Origin: Bacteroidales bacterium UBA1757
GTDB taxonomy: Bacteria; Bacteroidota; Bacteroidia; Bacteroidales; UBA1402
DNA length: 40,445 nt
Assembly: GCA_002315625.1 (NCBI GenBank)
Contig: DCHH01000096.1
Coordinates: 1 to 40,445, forward strand
Direction: 5' to 3'
The translations under genes were made by a program, and so were the position numbers. The notes under the pieces are model-generated. The model was not told where the DNA came from. It worked only from the letters and a program-made list of their open reading frames with translations, and ran no database searches. The number at the start of each line of letters is the position of its first letter. Position 1 is the stretch's first letter. This document shows, piece by piece, positions 1 to 9,013 of the stretch.

Positions 1-1028
1 TCAGCAAGGGTGCTGCCCAGGCCGCACTTGGCGAAGTCTATATTTACCGTGCTTCCATGGCCGATGTCAATGGAGAACAGGCCAAGGCCACAGAGTACTG
101 GACCAAGGCCCGTGACAAGTCAAAGGCTGTCATGGATTCTAATGTATATAGCCTGATGCCGGAATACACCGACCAGTTCTACTGGTTCAACCCCAGCGGT
201 GCCAAGAATAACTCCGAATCCGTATTTGAACTGCAGTACTCTGCCAACGACAAGCAGAGCAACGACATGCACATCCGTTTCGGACTGGGCCGTACCAACA
301 CCGATTATATGGGCTGCTACCAATATGCCCGTATGGGTGTCTCACCTTATATTTACATAGAGATGCTGAACAACGGCGACAAGCGTGCCGATGTTTTCCT
401 CACCTATTTCGAAGGAAAAGGAAACGCCACTGACCCTGCCGGAACCGCCTATACGTTCAATCCCGAGACAATGCACTGGGGCACCGTTGACGGTGAAGGC
501 AAGTGGAATACCAACTACATCACCAACGACCGCAATGCCGAACACCGTTGCGTATTCAACTGCAAGTATTTCGATAACCACACTGCTTTTGACCTTCAGA
601 AACCTTGTGCCAACTTCCCGATTATCCGCTATTCGGAAGTGCTGCTCAACTATGCTGAAGCTGCCAACAAAGTGTCTGGCGGTTCAGGTCTGACGGAACT
701 GAATGCTGTCCGCGCACGCGCTGGTCTCGCTGCTTTCAGCGGTGATGCCGATGCCATCGACGAGGAAATCTTCAACCAGCGCCGCTTCGAATTCGTCGGC
801 GAAGGCAAGATTTTCTACGATGAACTCCGCCGCGATGTGCTCGCTGAGCGTTCCGCCGCCAAGCTGGCTCAGGGCTTTGCCGACAAGCTCACCTATTTCG
901 ATGTTGAAACTCCTCTCTTCTCCCCGAAGAAGAGCTATCTGTTCCCCATCCCTCAGGGTGACCTCGATTCAAATGCCGCGCTCAAGGACCAGCAGAACCC
1001 CGTCAATGAGCCGAAGTCATTGAAATAA
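1..1028 (+). CDS. SusD/RagB-family nutrient-binding outer-membrane lipoprotein, C-terminal part (5' end outside window)
   Basis: The frame is open from the left edge (codons begin at base 3) and already encodes SusD-like sequence (GAAQAALGEVYIYRA) before the first ATG at 57, so the gene starts outside the window. The C-terminal half carries the family hallmarks: FPIIRYSEVLLNYAEAAN, then a short helix ending NAVRARAGL, then EEIFNQRRFEFVGEG and a DELRR segment. SusD proteins sit on the outer face of the outer membrane as lids on SusC TonB-dependent transporters and bind glycans or other oligomers. The signal peptide and lipobox would lie upstream, and a susC gene would be expected there. The substrate cannot be read from this fragment. 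The gene ends 22 bases before a strong terminator, so it closes its operon. Confidence 0.93.
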   Translation, partial: SKGAAQAALGEVYIYRASMADVNGEQAKATEYWTKARDKSKAVMDSNVYSLMPEYTDQFYWFNPSGAKNNSESVFELQYSANDKQSNDMHIRFGLGRTNTDYMGCYQYARMGVSPYIYIEMLNNGDKRADVFLTYFEGKGNATDPAGTAYTFNPETMHWGTVDGEGKWNTNYITNDRNAEHRCVFNCKYFDNHTAFDLQKPCANFPIIRYSEVLLNYAEAANKVSGGSGLTELNAVRARAGLAAFSGDADAIDEEIFNQRRFEFVGEGKIFYDELRRDVLAERSAAKLAQGFADKLTYFDVETPLFSPKKSYLFPIPQGDLDSNAALKDQQNPVNEPKSLK

Positions 1029-1050
1029 CCCATATTCCATTTATCGGATA

Positions 1051-1091
1051 AAAAGTGACCGGACAGCAACATATACTGTCCGGTCACTTTT
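1051..1091 (+). terminator. Rho-independent terminator after the susD-like gene
   Basis: A perfect 16-bp inverted repeat (1051-1066 with 1076-1091; core GTGACCGGACAG) has a 9-base loop and is followed by a T-rich run (TATTTTTAT). It lies 22 bases after the susD-like stop codon and closes that operon. Confidence 0.93.
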
Positions 1092-1126
1092 ATTTTTATG
1101 GAGATTGCGTTTTCATCTTTTCCGTG

Positions 1127-1156
1127 ATTGCCATTGAGTGTATTTTTGTATTTTTG
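1127..1156 (+). promoter_or_regulatory. Putative Bacteroidota promoter for the sppA operon
   Basis: TATTTTTG at 1149-1156 fits the -7 consensus TAnnTTTG, with a TTG at 1128-1130 eighteen bases upstream. A second identical octamer at 1141-1148 sits directly before it but has no well-spaced partner. The region is the only space between the susD terminator and sppA. The spacing is slightly short of the usual 19-21, so the call is tentative. Confidence 0.5.
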
Positions 1157-1223
1157 TCAGTGCAAAAAATTATATAGTTTGGCATAATTTATATCTATTC
1201 ATTTCCTTAATAAACAAGGCCTT

Positions 1224-3017
1224 ATGAAACAGTTCACTCAGACCATGCTGGCGTCGGCGTTAGGCGTATTCATCGTTTTTGCGGTCATTATCATTCTCTC
1301 CACTCTGACCACGATATCACTTATTGCGGCACTCTCCTCCAAGGAAGCGCCTGTTGTGACTCCCGGAACCATTCTGAAAATCCAGTTGGACGGAGAACTC
1401 AGCGAATATGCCGCCGACCCGTTGTCTTCGCTGAGCATTTCATTCTCATCGGACGAAGAGATGCCTCAGACTGCCATCACTCTAGACAATATTCTCACAG
1501 GTATTGCCAAAGCCAAGGAAGACCCCAACATCTCCGGCATCTATCTTGAAGGTTCTGACCTGTCTGGAGCTCCTGCCTCGTTTGGGGAAATCCGTCATGC
1601 CCTCGCCGACTTCAAGGAATCAGGCAAATTTGTATATGGATATGCCGACCAGGTCATGACCCAAGGCAACTACTACATTGTTTCCGTCGCCGATTCCATC
1701 TTTCAAAATCCAAGAGGGATGCTCGAACTTTCAGGCCTCTCCTCGACAGTGATGTATTACAAAGATGTGTTGAAAAAGATTGGTGTAGAACCACAGATTT
1801 TCAAAGTCGGCATATTCAAATCGGCCGTGGAACCTTTCACTGAAAACACCATGAGTGCCGCGAACCGGGCACAAATCGAATCCTATCTGGGAGGCATTTG
1901 GAACAATATGCTCAGCGAAATTGCTGCATCACGCGGTCTGACGGTTGAAAAGCTGAACGCTCTGGCCGACGAAATGGTCCTTTTCAAGAAAACTTCCTAT
2001 GCCATGGAAAGCGGACTGGTCGATGCCCTGCTGTATGAAAGCGACGTCAAGGAATTTCTTGCCCGTAAGACCTTCACTTCCGCCGACAAGCTGAAACTGA
2101 TGGACATCAAGGAATATAACGAGGTTCCCGCTACTTCGACTAAAAAATTCCAAAGCGACAAGATTGCCATTCTCTATGCCGCCGGCGAAATCAAGTCATC
2201 GGTCATCGACCTTGGACTTGATCAGGGGGAACAGATTACCCACAAATCACTCCTCAAAGAGATTGAGCGCATCAAGGATGACAGTCACATCAAATCCGTT
2301 GTTTTCCGCGTAAACTCACCTGGCGGCGACGCATACGCTTCTGATCAGATTTGCCATGCTATCGGTGAACTCGCCAAAGTTAAACCTGTTGTAGTTTCCA
2401 TGGGTGACTATGCCGCTTCCGGCGGCTACTACATTTCGAGCCACGCAAGCAAGATTGTCGCCTCCCCGACTACCCTAACCGGTTCCATCGGCATTTTCGG
2501 CACATCTTTCAACGGAGAGGAAATTGCCAAAAAGGTTGGACTGCACTACAGTGTTGTCAGCACCAACAAATACGGAGACTTCGGAAACCTTCTCCGCAAA
2601 ATGACCCCGGCAGAACAGGCTCTGATGCAGGGATACATTGAAGAAGGTTACGACAACTTTGTGAATGTCTGCGCTACCGGACGCGGCATGAGTGATGGGG
2701 ATATCCGCAAGATTGCCGAAGGCCGTGTCTGGACGGGTGAGCAAGGGCTTGGCATCGGTCTGGTCGATACCCTTGGTTATCTCAATGACGCAGTCGCCGT
2801 CGCAGCAGAAATGGCAGGAATCGATGAATACCGTATAGTCAAGTATCCGGAAGAGAAAGACCTGCTTACCATGCTGATGGAGAGTTTCGGCACTTCCATC
2901 AAGGCCCGTGTCCAAGTTAGCCGTATGGGATTGGACAAGTTTCAATTCATGGAGCTCAACTGGCTGCGGAACCACTCCGGCATTCAGGCCCGCATGCCAT
3001 ATTGCATTGAATTCTAA
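1224..3017 (+). CDS. sppA: Signal peptide peptidase SppA, long (67K) form
   Basis: This is a membrane-anchored serine protease of family S49 that degrades signal peptides left in the membrane after protein export. Residues about 10-37 form one hydrophobic N-terminal anchor. The 597 residues are two tandem S49 repeats, as in the E. coli long form. The catalytic dyad is visible: Lys199 in VGIFKSAVEPF in the first repeat (the E. coli motif is YKSAVEPF) and Ser399 in GDYAASGGYY in the second, followed by LTGSIGIFG. The substrate-edge motif NSPGGDAYASDQI (364-376) is also present. The gene heads a run with lpxK, the nucleoside phosphorylase gene and thiL, and lpxK begins 15 bases after its stop. 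Family and length agree, so confidence is high. Confidence 0.96.
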   Translation: MKQFTQTMLASALGVFIVFAVIIILSTLTTISLIAALSSKEAPVVTPGTILKIQLDGELSEYAADPLSSLSISFSSDEEMPQTAITLDNILTGIAKAKEDPNISGIYLEGSDLSGAPASFGEIRHALADFKESGKFVYGYADQVMTQGNYYIVSVADSIFQNPRGMLELSGLSSTVMYYKDVLKKIGVEPQIFKVGIFKSAVEPFTENTMSAANRAQIESYLGGIWNNMLSEIAASRGLTVEKLNALADEMVLFKKTSYAMESGLVDALLYESDVKEFLARKTFTSADKLKLMDIKEYNEVPATSTKKFQSDKIAILYAAGEIKSSVIDLGLDQGEQITHKSLLKEIERIKDDSHIKSVVFRVNSPGGDAYASDQICHAIGELAKVKPVVVSMGDYAASGGYYISSHASKIVASPTTLTGSIGIFGTSFNGEEIAKKVGLHYSVVSTNKYGDFGNLLRKMTPAEQALMQGYIEEGYDNFVNVCATGRGMSDGDIRKIAEGRVWTGEQGLGIGLVDTLGYLNDAVAVAAEMAGIDEYRIVKYPEEKDLLTMLMESFGTSIKARVQVSRMGLDKFQFMELNWLRNHSGIQARMPYCIEF

Positions 3018-3032
3018 GAAACACCTCAAACG

Positions 3033-4031
3033 ATGTACGGGCTGGCAATCAAAATTCGGAACTTTATGTATGACAAAGGCATCAAAGCCTCTGCCCGATT
3101 TGATTTGCCAGTTATCAGCCTGGGCAATCTCACCGTTGGTGGTACCGGTAAAACCCCACATACCGAATATCTAATCCGACTGCTGAAGGACAAATATCCC
3201 ATAGCCGTTCTGAGCCGCGGTTACAAACGCAAGAGCAAGGGATTCGTCGAAGCCGGCAACACCGCCATAGCTTCCGATATAGGAGACGAACCCTTCCAGA
3301 TGCACCGGAAATTTCCCGAGACCGTAGTTGCAGTCCAGGAAAAACGTGCGGATGGTATCCGTAACCTTCTCAAGCGTCATCCTCAGCTCAAAGGAATTCT
3401 ATTGGACGATGCCTTCCAGCACCGTCAGGTCCATCCCAGTCTGAGCATACTTCTTATTGATAGCAACCGCCCCGTATGGAACGACCGGATGCTCCCTTTC
3501 GGTCGTCTGCGCGAACCTGTCGGGGGTGTCGGCCGGGCTGATATAGTCATATTCTCCAAGTGCCCGATGACCCTTTCGACCGAAGAAAAAGAGTCAATGA
3601 AGAGGCACTTGAACCTGCGCCCTGAGCAGAGTGTGTATTTTACAGGCATACAGTATGGTGAAATCTCCGGCCTTCGCAAAGAAGTCCCGGAAAGCGTTCC
3701 CATTCTGGCTGTTAGCGGCATTGCCGCGCACGAACCGTTTGAACAGCAGGTCCGCGGGGTCTCCAACCAAGTTTCCTTCCTCCGTTTTTCTGACCACCAC
3801 AACTTTTCAGAAAAAGACCTGAAACAAATCCAAACAGCCCTGCGCCCCATCCGTGAAAATGGGGGATTCATCCTCACAACAGAAAAGGATTACGTCCGCA
3901 TGGAAGGAGACCCGCTATTCCAGTCGCTGATGGCCGATATTTTCTATCTTCCCATCGAAGTTGCATTTCTTGAAGGAGAACAACAATTCCAGGAAGAAAT
4001 CATCCGACATATTGAAACATTCAAAGCATAA
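3033..4031 (+). CDS. lpxK: Tetraacyldisaccharide 4'-kinase LpxK
   Basis: LpxK phosphorylates the 4' position of the tetraacyldisaccharide-1-phosphate precursor to give lipid IVA in the Raetz lipid A pathway, at the cytoplasmic face of the inner membrane. The 332-residue length is typical. A Walker A-type P-loop appears in SLGNLTVGGTGKTPHTEYL near residues 30-48, followed by VLSRGYKRKSKG and the LLDDAFQHR motif, all characteristic of the family. The start at 3033 follows the sppA stop closely and leaves the P-loop at its normal distance from the N-terminus. The next gene begins two bases after the stop, so the two are almost certainly cotranscribed. Confidence 0.96.
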   Translation: MYGLAIKIRNFMYDKGIKASARFDLPVISLGNLTVGGTGKTPHTEYLIRLLKDKYPIAVLSRGYKRKSKGFVEAGNTAIASDIGDEPFQMHRKFPETVVAVQEKRADGIRNLLKRHPQLKGILLDDAFQHRQVHPSLSILLIDSNRPVWNDRMLPFGRLREPVGGVGRADIVIFSKCPMTLSTEEKESMKRHLNLRPEQSVYFTGIQYGEISGLRKEVPESVPILAVSGIAAHEPFEQQVRGVSNQVSFLRFSDHHNFSEKDLKQIQTALRPIRENGGFILTTEKDYVRMEGDPLFQSLMADIFYLPIEVAFLEGEQQFQEEIIRHIETFKA

Positions 4032-4033
4032 TT

Positions 4034-4849
4034 ATGGAATACAGACAAATTGAAGAAACAGCCGAATGGCTGAAGGCACATACCAATTATCGTCCTCAGA
4101 TTGCCATTATCCTGGGGTCAGGAACCGGTGAGCTGGCCGATGCCATCACCGAAAGGGAGTGTTTCCCATATAGCGAAATACCCAACTATCCTATTTCAAC
4201 CGTACCTGGACACAAAGGACAACTCATTTTCGGTAAATTGAACGGAGTTGATGTCATGGCCATGCAGGGGCGTTTCCACTACTATGAAGGATACTCTATG
4301 GACCAGGTTACCCTGCCCGAACGGGTAATGAAACTGTTGGGCATCAAGACCTTGCTAATGACAAATGCGGCGGGAGGAATGAATCCCGAATTCACTCCAG
4401 GCGACCTAATGATTGTCACCGACCATATCAACAATTTCCCTGAACACCCCCTGAGGGGAAGAAACGACGATCGTTTCGGCACCCGCTTTCCCGATATGGG
4501 TGAAGTCTATACCCGTCGGCTTATCAAAATAGCAAAACAGGTGGCAGAAGAGCAACACCTTATTTTAAAGGAAGGTATCTACATCGGCTCTTCGGGGCCG
4601 ACATTTGAAACTCCTGCCGAATACCGTCTGTTCCACCTCTGGGGAGCCGATGCCACCGGCATGTCAAGTGTTCCAGAAGCCATTGTAGCACACCATAGCG
4701 GACTGGAAGTATTCACTCTCTCAGTTATCACCAACTGCCCAGACAGCAAGGTAGTAAAGGAGGTGACCCATGAAGAGGTCCAACAGGTTGCCGCAACCAT
4801 CCAAAGCCGGCTGACAGCCCTTTTCTCGGGGATGCTTCCACTGATATGA
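4034..4849 (+). CDS. punA: Purine nucleoside phosphorylase, trimeric (PNP-I) type
   Basis: This enzyme performs the reversible phosphorolysis of purine nucleosides to free base and (deoxy)ribose-1-phosphate in purine salvage. Motifs in order are ILGSGTGELAD near residues 27-37, VPGHKGQLIFG, the GRFHYYEGY phosphate/ribose-site segment, TNAAGGMNP, and GPTFETPAEYRL followed by GADATGMSSVPEAIVA. The SVITN stretch contains the Asn that in trimeric PNPs favours 6-oxopurines (inosine, guanosine). At 271 residues it matches the trimeric class and not the hexameric DeoD class. The gene starts two bases after lpxK and its stop overlaps the thiL start (ATGA), which indicates translational coupling. Confidence 0.94.
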   Translation: MEYRQIEETAEWLKAHTNYRPQIAIILGSGTGELADAITERECFPYSEIPNYPISTVPGHKGQLIFGKLNGVDVMAMQGRFHYYEGYSMDQVTLPERVMKLLGIKTLLMTNAAGGMNPEFTPGDLMIVTDHINNFPEHPLRGRNDDRFGTRFPDMGEVYTRRLIKIAKQVAEEQHLILKEGIYIGSSGPTFETPAEYRLFHLWGADATGMSSVPEAIVAHHSGLEVFTLSVITNCPDSKVVKEVTHEEVQQVAATIQSRLTALFSGMLPLI

Positions 4850-5946
4850 CAACACACTGTACCAACCCAAATATGACAGAAGAACTGAATCCACAAAGAA
4901 CTGAAATCAATGAATACGGCGAGTTCGGACTCATTGATTACCTAACACAAAACATCACCCTGAAAGACCCCACATCCAAGCTGGGAGTAGGCGACGATGC
5001 CGCCATCATGGAATATGGCGACCGGCAGACCCTCGCCACGACTGACCTGCTGCTTGAGGGTATCCATTTCGACTTGAGCTATTGTCCCCTGAAACACTTG
5101 GGGTACAAGTCTGCCATTGTCAATTTTTCGGACATCTGCGCCATGAACGGCCGTCCCACACAACTGCTTGTTTCCATCGGAATCAGCAAACGCTTTTCCG
5201 TGGAAGACATCGCAGAACTCTACGACGGAATGCTTGCGGCCTGCGAAGCATACGGTGTAGATCTGGTCGGAGGCGACACCTCCGCTTCCCTCACCGGACT
5301 CACACTTAGCCTGACATGCATCGGCGAGGTGGAAAAGGGAAAAGCAGTCACACGCAGCGGTGCGCAGAAAAACGACCTTATCTGTGTGACCGGCGATTTG
5401 GGGGCAGCCTACATGGGGCTCCAGCTGCTCGAACGTGAAAAGCGGATTTTCAAAGGTGAAAAGGATTTCTCCCCCGCCTTTGAGGGACACGAATACCTTC
5501 TTCAGCGGCAGCTCCGCCCGGAAGCCCGTAAGGATATTATTGAACAATTTGCCAAGAAAGGAATTGTCCCCACCTCCATGATGGACATTTCCGACGGACT
5601 TAGTTCAGAAATCCTCCATATCTGCAAGAGTTCCGACTGCGGCTGCCGTATCTATGAGGAAAAGATTCCCATTGACTACGAAACTGCATCTCTTTGCGAG
5701 GAGATGAACATGAATCTCAGTACTGCCGCCCTGAACGGTGGAGAAGATTACGAACTGCTCTTCACAGTTCCTCTGGCCCTTCATGAGCGGATGGAAGAGT
5801 GGCGCGGCGTGAAGGTCATCGGATACATCTGCGACAAGAGTGATGGAGCGCGGCTGGTAACCCGCGACGGCAGCGAAATTGACATCATTGCCCAAGGGTG
5901 GAACCACATGGAAAAGGAGAAAACCGACGGACAGGTTGCTCAATAA
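4846..5946 (+). CDS. thiL: Thiamine-monophosphate kinase ThiL
   Basis: ThiL uses ATP to convert thiamine monophosphate to thiamine diphosphate, the last step of cofactor synthesis. The family motifs are present: GVGDDAAIM near residue 45, TTDLLLEGIHFD, VNFSDICAMNG, GGDTSAS, and MDISDGLSSE near residue 245, with GGEDYELLFTVP near the C-terminus. The acidic residues of these motifs bind Mg-ATP and substrate. The chosen ATG overlaps the preceding stop by four bases (ATGA). An in-frame ATG at 4873 would shorten the product by nine residues and cannot be excluded. The end of the gene contains the -33 element of the next gene's promoter. Confidence 0.95.
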   Translation: MTTHCTNPNMTEELNPQRTEINEYGEFGLIDYLTQNITLKDPTSKLGVGDDAAIMEYGDRQTLATTDLLLEGIHFDLSYCPLKHLGYKSAIVNFSDICAMNGRPTQLLVSIGISKRFSVEDIAELYDGMLAACEAYGVDLVGGDTSASLTGLTLSLTCIGEVEKGKAVTRSGAQKNDLICVTGDLGAAYMGLQLLEREKRIFKGEKDFSPAFEGHEYLLQRQLRPEARKDIIEQFAKKGIVPTSMMDISDGLSSEILHICKSSDCGCRIYEEKIPIDYETASLCEEMNMNLSTAALNGGEDYELLFTVPLALHERMEEWRGVKVIGYICDKSDGARLVTRDGSEIDIIAQGWNHMEKEKTDGQVAQ

Positions 5947-5966
5947 GAGGATTTGTCCTATCTTCG
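5936..5966 (+). promoter_or_regulatory. Promoter for the PfkB sugar kinase gene
   Basis: TTG at 5936-5938, a 20-base spacer and TATCTTCG at 5959-5966 match the Bacteroidota sigma-70-type consensus with one mismatch in the -7 box. The -33 element lies inside the last codons of thiL. An A/T-rich leader runs to the kinase start at 6026. Confidence 0.65.
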
Positions 5967-6025
5967 CACTATGTTCCAAAACCTCCAAGAACAATCATTC
6001 ACTACCACATTTATTATAATTAATT

Positions 6026-7105
6026 ATGGAACTTACTCTTAAGAAAGATGCAAAGTACGCCATGCTCGTACCCACCAGCATGGGACTGCGCATTACGCCG
6101 CAAGCCGGCCAGCCCGTTCACAGCAGTGACATGTTCATGCTTCAGGCCACCAGCGCCGAAACCAATGTTGCCAGTGTGGCTTCTATCCTTGGAATGCCTG
6201 TCAAGGTCCTGACGACCTTTGTCAAGGGTAGTCCGTTTGCCCACTTCATCAAGTCAAATCTCCGCAGCCGCGGAATGGACTTTGAAGGACCGGAAGTTGA
6301 ACAGGGAGGCCCTTGGGGCTACCGTCACCAGATTAACATTGCCGACAGCGGTTACGGCTCACGCGGCCCCCGTGTCTGGAACGACCGTGCAGGTGAAGTC
6401 GGCCGCACCTTGAACGTCAAGGATTTCGACCTCGACCGTATCTTCGGCCAGGAAGGTGTCCAGATTGTCCACCTTTCAGGACTTATCGGTGCCCTGAGTC
6501 CCGAGACCAGCCGTTTCTGTCTGGAAATTGCCCGTGCTGCCAAGAAATACGGTTCACGCATCTCCTTCGACCTGAACTACCGCGCTTCATTCTGGAAAGG
6601 CCGTGAAAAGGAACTCCACGATATCTTCAGCGAAATCGCCAGTCTGTCAGACATTCTGATTGGTAACGAGGAAGACTTCCAGCTTTGCTTAGACATTGAA
6701 GGACCGGAAGCCGGCGGCAAGGACATCAGCGCCAAGATTGAAAGCTTCAAAGAAATGATCAAGCGTGTGAAAGCAGCTTATCCGAATGCCTCCGTATTCG
6801 CCACCACCCTGCGTCAGGTCAACAACACCAACAGCCACAACTGGGGTGCCATCATGCTGGCCGGCGACGAATGGTTCGTTGAAATGCCTCGTGAAATCCA
6901 TGTCCTCGACCGTATCGGCGGAGGTGACGGTTATGTGGGCGGTATGCTCTACGCTATCCTGAAAGGCTGGGAACCCGAAAAGTGGATTCAGTTCGGTTGG
7001 GCCACTGGAGCTCTTGCCACCACATTCCTTACCGACTACGGCCAACCCGCAGACGAGGACCAGGTATGGAGCATCTACGCCGGCAACGCCCGCGTCAAGA
7101 GATAA
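6026..7105 (+). CDS. kdgK: PfkB-family carbohydrate kinase, probably 2-keto-3-deoxygluconate kinase
   Basis: This is a ribokinase-like sugar kinase of 359 residues. The C-terminal PfkB signature DRIGGGDGYVGG (295-306) holds the anion hole and the catalytic base Asp301. The central FDLNYRASFW (181-190) resembles the DxNYRxxLW motif of 2-keto-3-deoxygluconate kinases, which phosphorylate the product of uronate or pectin breakdown before aldolase cleavage. The specificity call is an inference, and a fructokinase-like or other keto-acid sugar kinase remains possible. The gene has its own promoter at the end of thiL and a terminator just after it. No other uronate-pathway gene is in the window. 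Confidence 0.82.
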   Translation: MELTLKKDAKYAMLVPTSMGLRITPQAGQPVHSSDMFMLQATSAETNVASVASILGMPVKVLTTFVKGSPFAHFIKSNLRSRGMDFEGPEVEQGGPWGYRHQINIADSGYGSRGPRVWNDRAGEVGRTLNVKDFDLDRIFGQEGVQIVHLSGLIGALSPETSRFCLEIARAAKKYGSRISFDLNYRASFWKGREKELHDIFSEIASLSDILIGNEEDFQLCLDIEGPEAGGKDISAKIESFKEMIKRVKAAYPNASVFATTLRQVNNTNSHNWGAIMLAGDEWFVEMPREIHVLDRIGGGDGYVGGMLYAILKGWEPEKWIQFGWATGALATTFLTDYGQPADEDQVWSIYAGNARVKR

Positions 7106-7124
7106 ACCTCTGAATCGACTCTAA

Positions 7125-7159
7125 AAAATAAGGTGGCCGCTCAGCGGTCACCTTATTTT
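7125..7159. terminator. Bidirectional Rho-independent terminator
   Basis: A 16-bp stem (7125-7140 with 7144-7159, one G-T wobble; core AAGGTGGCCGC) with a 3-base loop is flanked by A-rich sequence on the left and T-rich sequence on the right. It lies between two convergent genes and can serve both. Confidence 0.93.
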
Positions 7160-7182
7160 ATTTATACCATGATAGAACTTGC

Positions 7183-8880
7183 TTAGCCGATGATTGAAGC
7201 AAACTCGCTGTCAGTAACGTACTTGGCGAATTCGATATCGGAAGCGGCCTTCTTTGCGTAAGAAGGATCAGCCTTGACAGCCTTCTTCAAACCGTCAATA
7301 ACCTCAGCCTTGTTATTGGTGCGTGCACCATTGATGGCCTGCAAATAGTAGGTGTCGGCATTGGGCTCGCTGACAGCGGCAAGGGTAGCCTTTGCCTTGT
7401 TGTAATCCTTGGCAAGAATCTGAGCCAAAGCGGCATTGTTGGTCTTGGCATCGCCAAATGACTTGACAGCAGCTGCATAGTTACCTTTCTTGATATTCAG
7501 CAGACCGGCAGCCTCATTGTAACCTTCTGCACCAGCAGCCTTGTTCAGATATGATTCAACGGTGTTGTTGTCAGCATCTTCAGCCATGGCAATAAGAGCC
7601 AGGTTCAGGCAGACTTCCTTTGACTGCTCTTTCTGATAAGCCTTCTCATACCAACCTTTTGCGGTCTTAATATCACCTTTGGCGTATGCCAGATTTCCGA
7701 GGTTGTTATAGGCACGATAGTCGTTAGGATACGTGGCAATAGCCTTTTTGTAAATGTCTTCCTTCTCGGCAGCGTTGTTTGTAAGGGTAGCAGCATAAAG
7801 GATTTCGTCAATACTCAGCTGGTTGGGAGTACCAAGAAGGGCCTTGATTTCATCGTCAGACTTACCAATTACATCAACGGTGATAGCCATCTTAGAACGA
7901 CGGAGCTTAGGCAGAATGTCTTCGGCAAGAGCCTTGTAAGCAGAAGAGAGGTTCTTGATTTCAGCCTCGCGCTTTTCTGGATCCGAATACATGGAAAGCA
8001 CACGGAGAATGAGATCCTTATCCTGAATGTTTGAAGCGGTCAGAAGCTGCTTGAAACCTTCCCAGTCTTCAGCGGTGAACTCTGATTCGATAGCATTGTC
8101 GAGTTTTGATTTCTTGAGCTCTTTCTTGAGATAGGTCTCAGTGTTCTTTTCACGCTGTGAAGCAAGCTTTTCGTTGAGGGTCGTAGGACCATCGGGAGAA
8201 GCGTATGAAGAGATGCTGACATTGGCAATCTCACGATCTTCTGCCTTTGCGGCGAAAGCAAGGGCGTTGGCCAGAGCCTTGACATCATCGGTCTTGAGTT
8301 CGGTGTTACGAACCTCAGCACGCTGAATGAGGAACATGATGTTGGCCTCCGTCACTTCTTGGATGATGCGCTGGAACTTGTCAGCTGCCAAAGCGGGAGT
8401 AGCATCCTCAGCGGTGGCCAGTTCCTCTGTAGAGATGACACCATCAGCCAGTTTAAGCGGGCTGCCGGCGACCTCGACCCAACCCTTGCCATTGTTGTTC
8501 GTCTCCACCTTGATATAGAGTTCTGAACGGCTCATGGCAGGAACATAGTCGAACGACTGAGAGGTAGTGAAAGAACCACCCTGCTTGTAGGCAATAACCT
8601 GATTGTTACCAGTAACCTTCTCACCCTGGAGGGTATAGACATTACCCACGGCCTGTCCACCTTCATATTGGATATACGGGGTAATCTTGACGACAGTCTT
8701 GGCAGGGATTGACTTTTCAGGGAAAGTACCCTTTACGGTGGCGTCAACTTTTCCGCCAACCTCGGTCAGAATCTGAGGGTCAACACTGAAATGTTCTTTG
8801 TCCAATGACAACTTGCTGCCGCAGCTTGAAAAAGCCATGGCCAGCAGACAAACTGCTGATAAAGTAAGAATACGTTTCAT
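7183..8880 (-). CDS. TPR-repeat lipoprotein with an OmpA-like segment
   Basis: The start is set at 8880 (MKRILTLSAVCLLAMAFSSC) because this gives a lipoprotein signal peptide with lipobox FSSC. The longer frame upstream would run through the promoter. The mature 565-residue precursor has an N-terminal beta-rich part, then a helical segment with the OmpA-like signature SSYASPDGPTTLNEKLASQRE, which resembles the peptidoglycan-binding consensus of OmpA domains. The C-terminal half holds tetratricopeptide-like repeats (for example NDYRAYNNLGNLAYAKGDIKTAKGWYEKAY). It is probably a periplasmic-facing envelope lipoprotein that scaffolds or anchors other components. No enzyme motif is seen and the precise role is unknown. 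It has its own promoter. Confidence 0.85.
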   Translation of the reverse strand: MKRILTLSAVCLLAMAFSSCGSKLSLDKEHFSVDPQILTEVGGKVDATVKGTFPEKSIPAKTVVKITPYIQYEGGQAVGNVYTLQGEKVTGNNQVIAYKQGGSFTTSQSFDYVPAMSRSELYIKVETNNNGKGWVEVAGSPLKLADGVISTEELATAEDATPALAADKFQRIIQEVTEANIMFLIQRAEVRNTELKTDDVKALANALAFAAKAEDREIANVSISSYASPDGPTTLNEKLASQREKNTETYLKKELKKSKLDNAIESEFTAEDWEGFKQLLTASNIQDKDLILRVLSMYSDPEKREAEIKNLSSAYKALAEDILPKLRRSKMAITVDVIGKSDDEIKALLGTPNQLSIDEILYAATLTNNAAEKEDIYKKAIATYPNDYRAYNNLGNLAYAKGDIKTAKGWYEKAYQKEQSKEVCLNLALIAMAEDADNNTVESYLNKAAGAEGYNEAAGLLNIKKGNYAAAVKSFGDAKTNNAALAQILAKDYNKAKATLAAVSEPNADTYYLQAINGARTNNKAEVIDGLKKAVKADPSYAKKAASDIEFAKYVTDSEFASIIG

Positions 8881-8932
8881 AATAGTTGTGAATGATATAA
8901 AATTGTTGTTTCTATATGTCTGCAATTGACTG

Positions 8933-8965
8933 CAAATGTACAACTTTAATCGAAAATCCGACAAA
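8933..8965 (-). promoter_or_regulatory. Promoter for the TPR/OmpA-like lipoprotein gene
   Basis: On the minus strand, TACATTTG (8940-8933) is a perfect -7 match to TAnnTTTG, and a TTTG (8965-8962) lies 21 bases upstream. The leader to the ATG at 8880 is about 45 bases. Confidence 0.7.
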
Positions 8966-9013
8966 ACAAAGTTGTTTTTTTTTGGAAAAAAGAAAACTCA
9001 ACCCTAAATATTA

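Noticed and set aside
2475..3161. 228-codon minus-strand open frame
   Set aside because: It is antisense to sppA and the lpxK start and has no family resemblance.
4942..5547. 201-codon minus-strand open frame
   Set aside because: It is antisense to thiL with no supporting signal.
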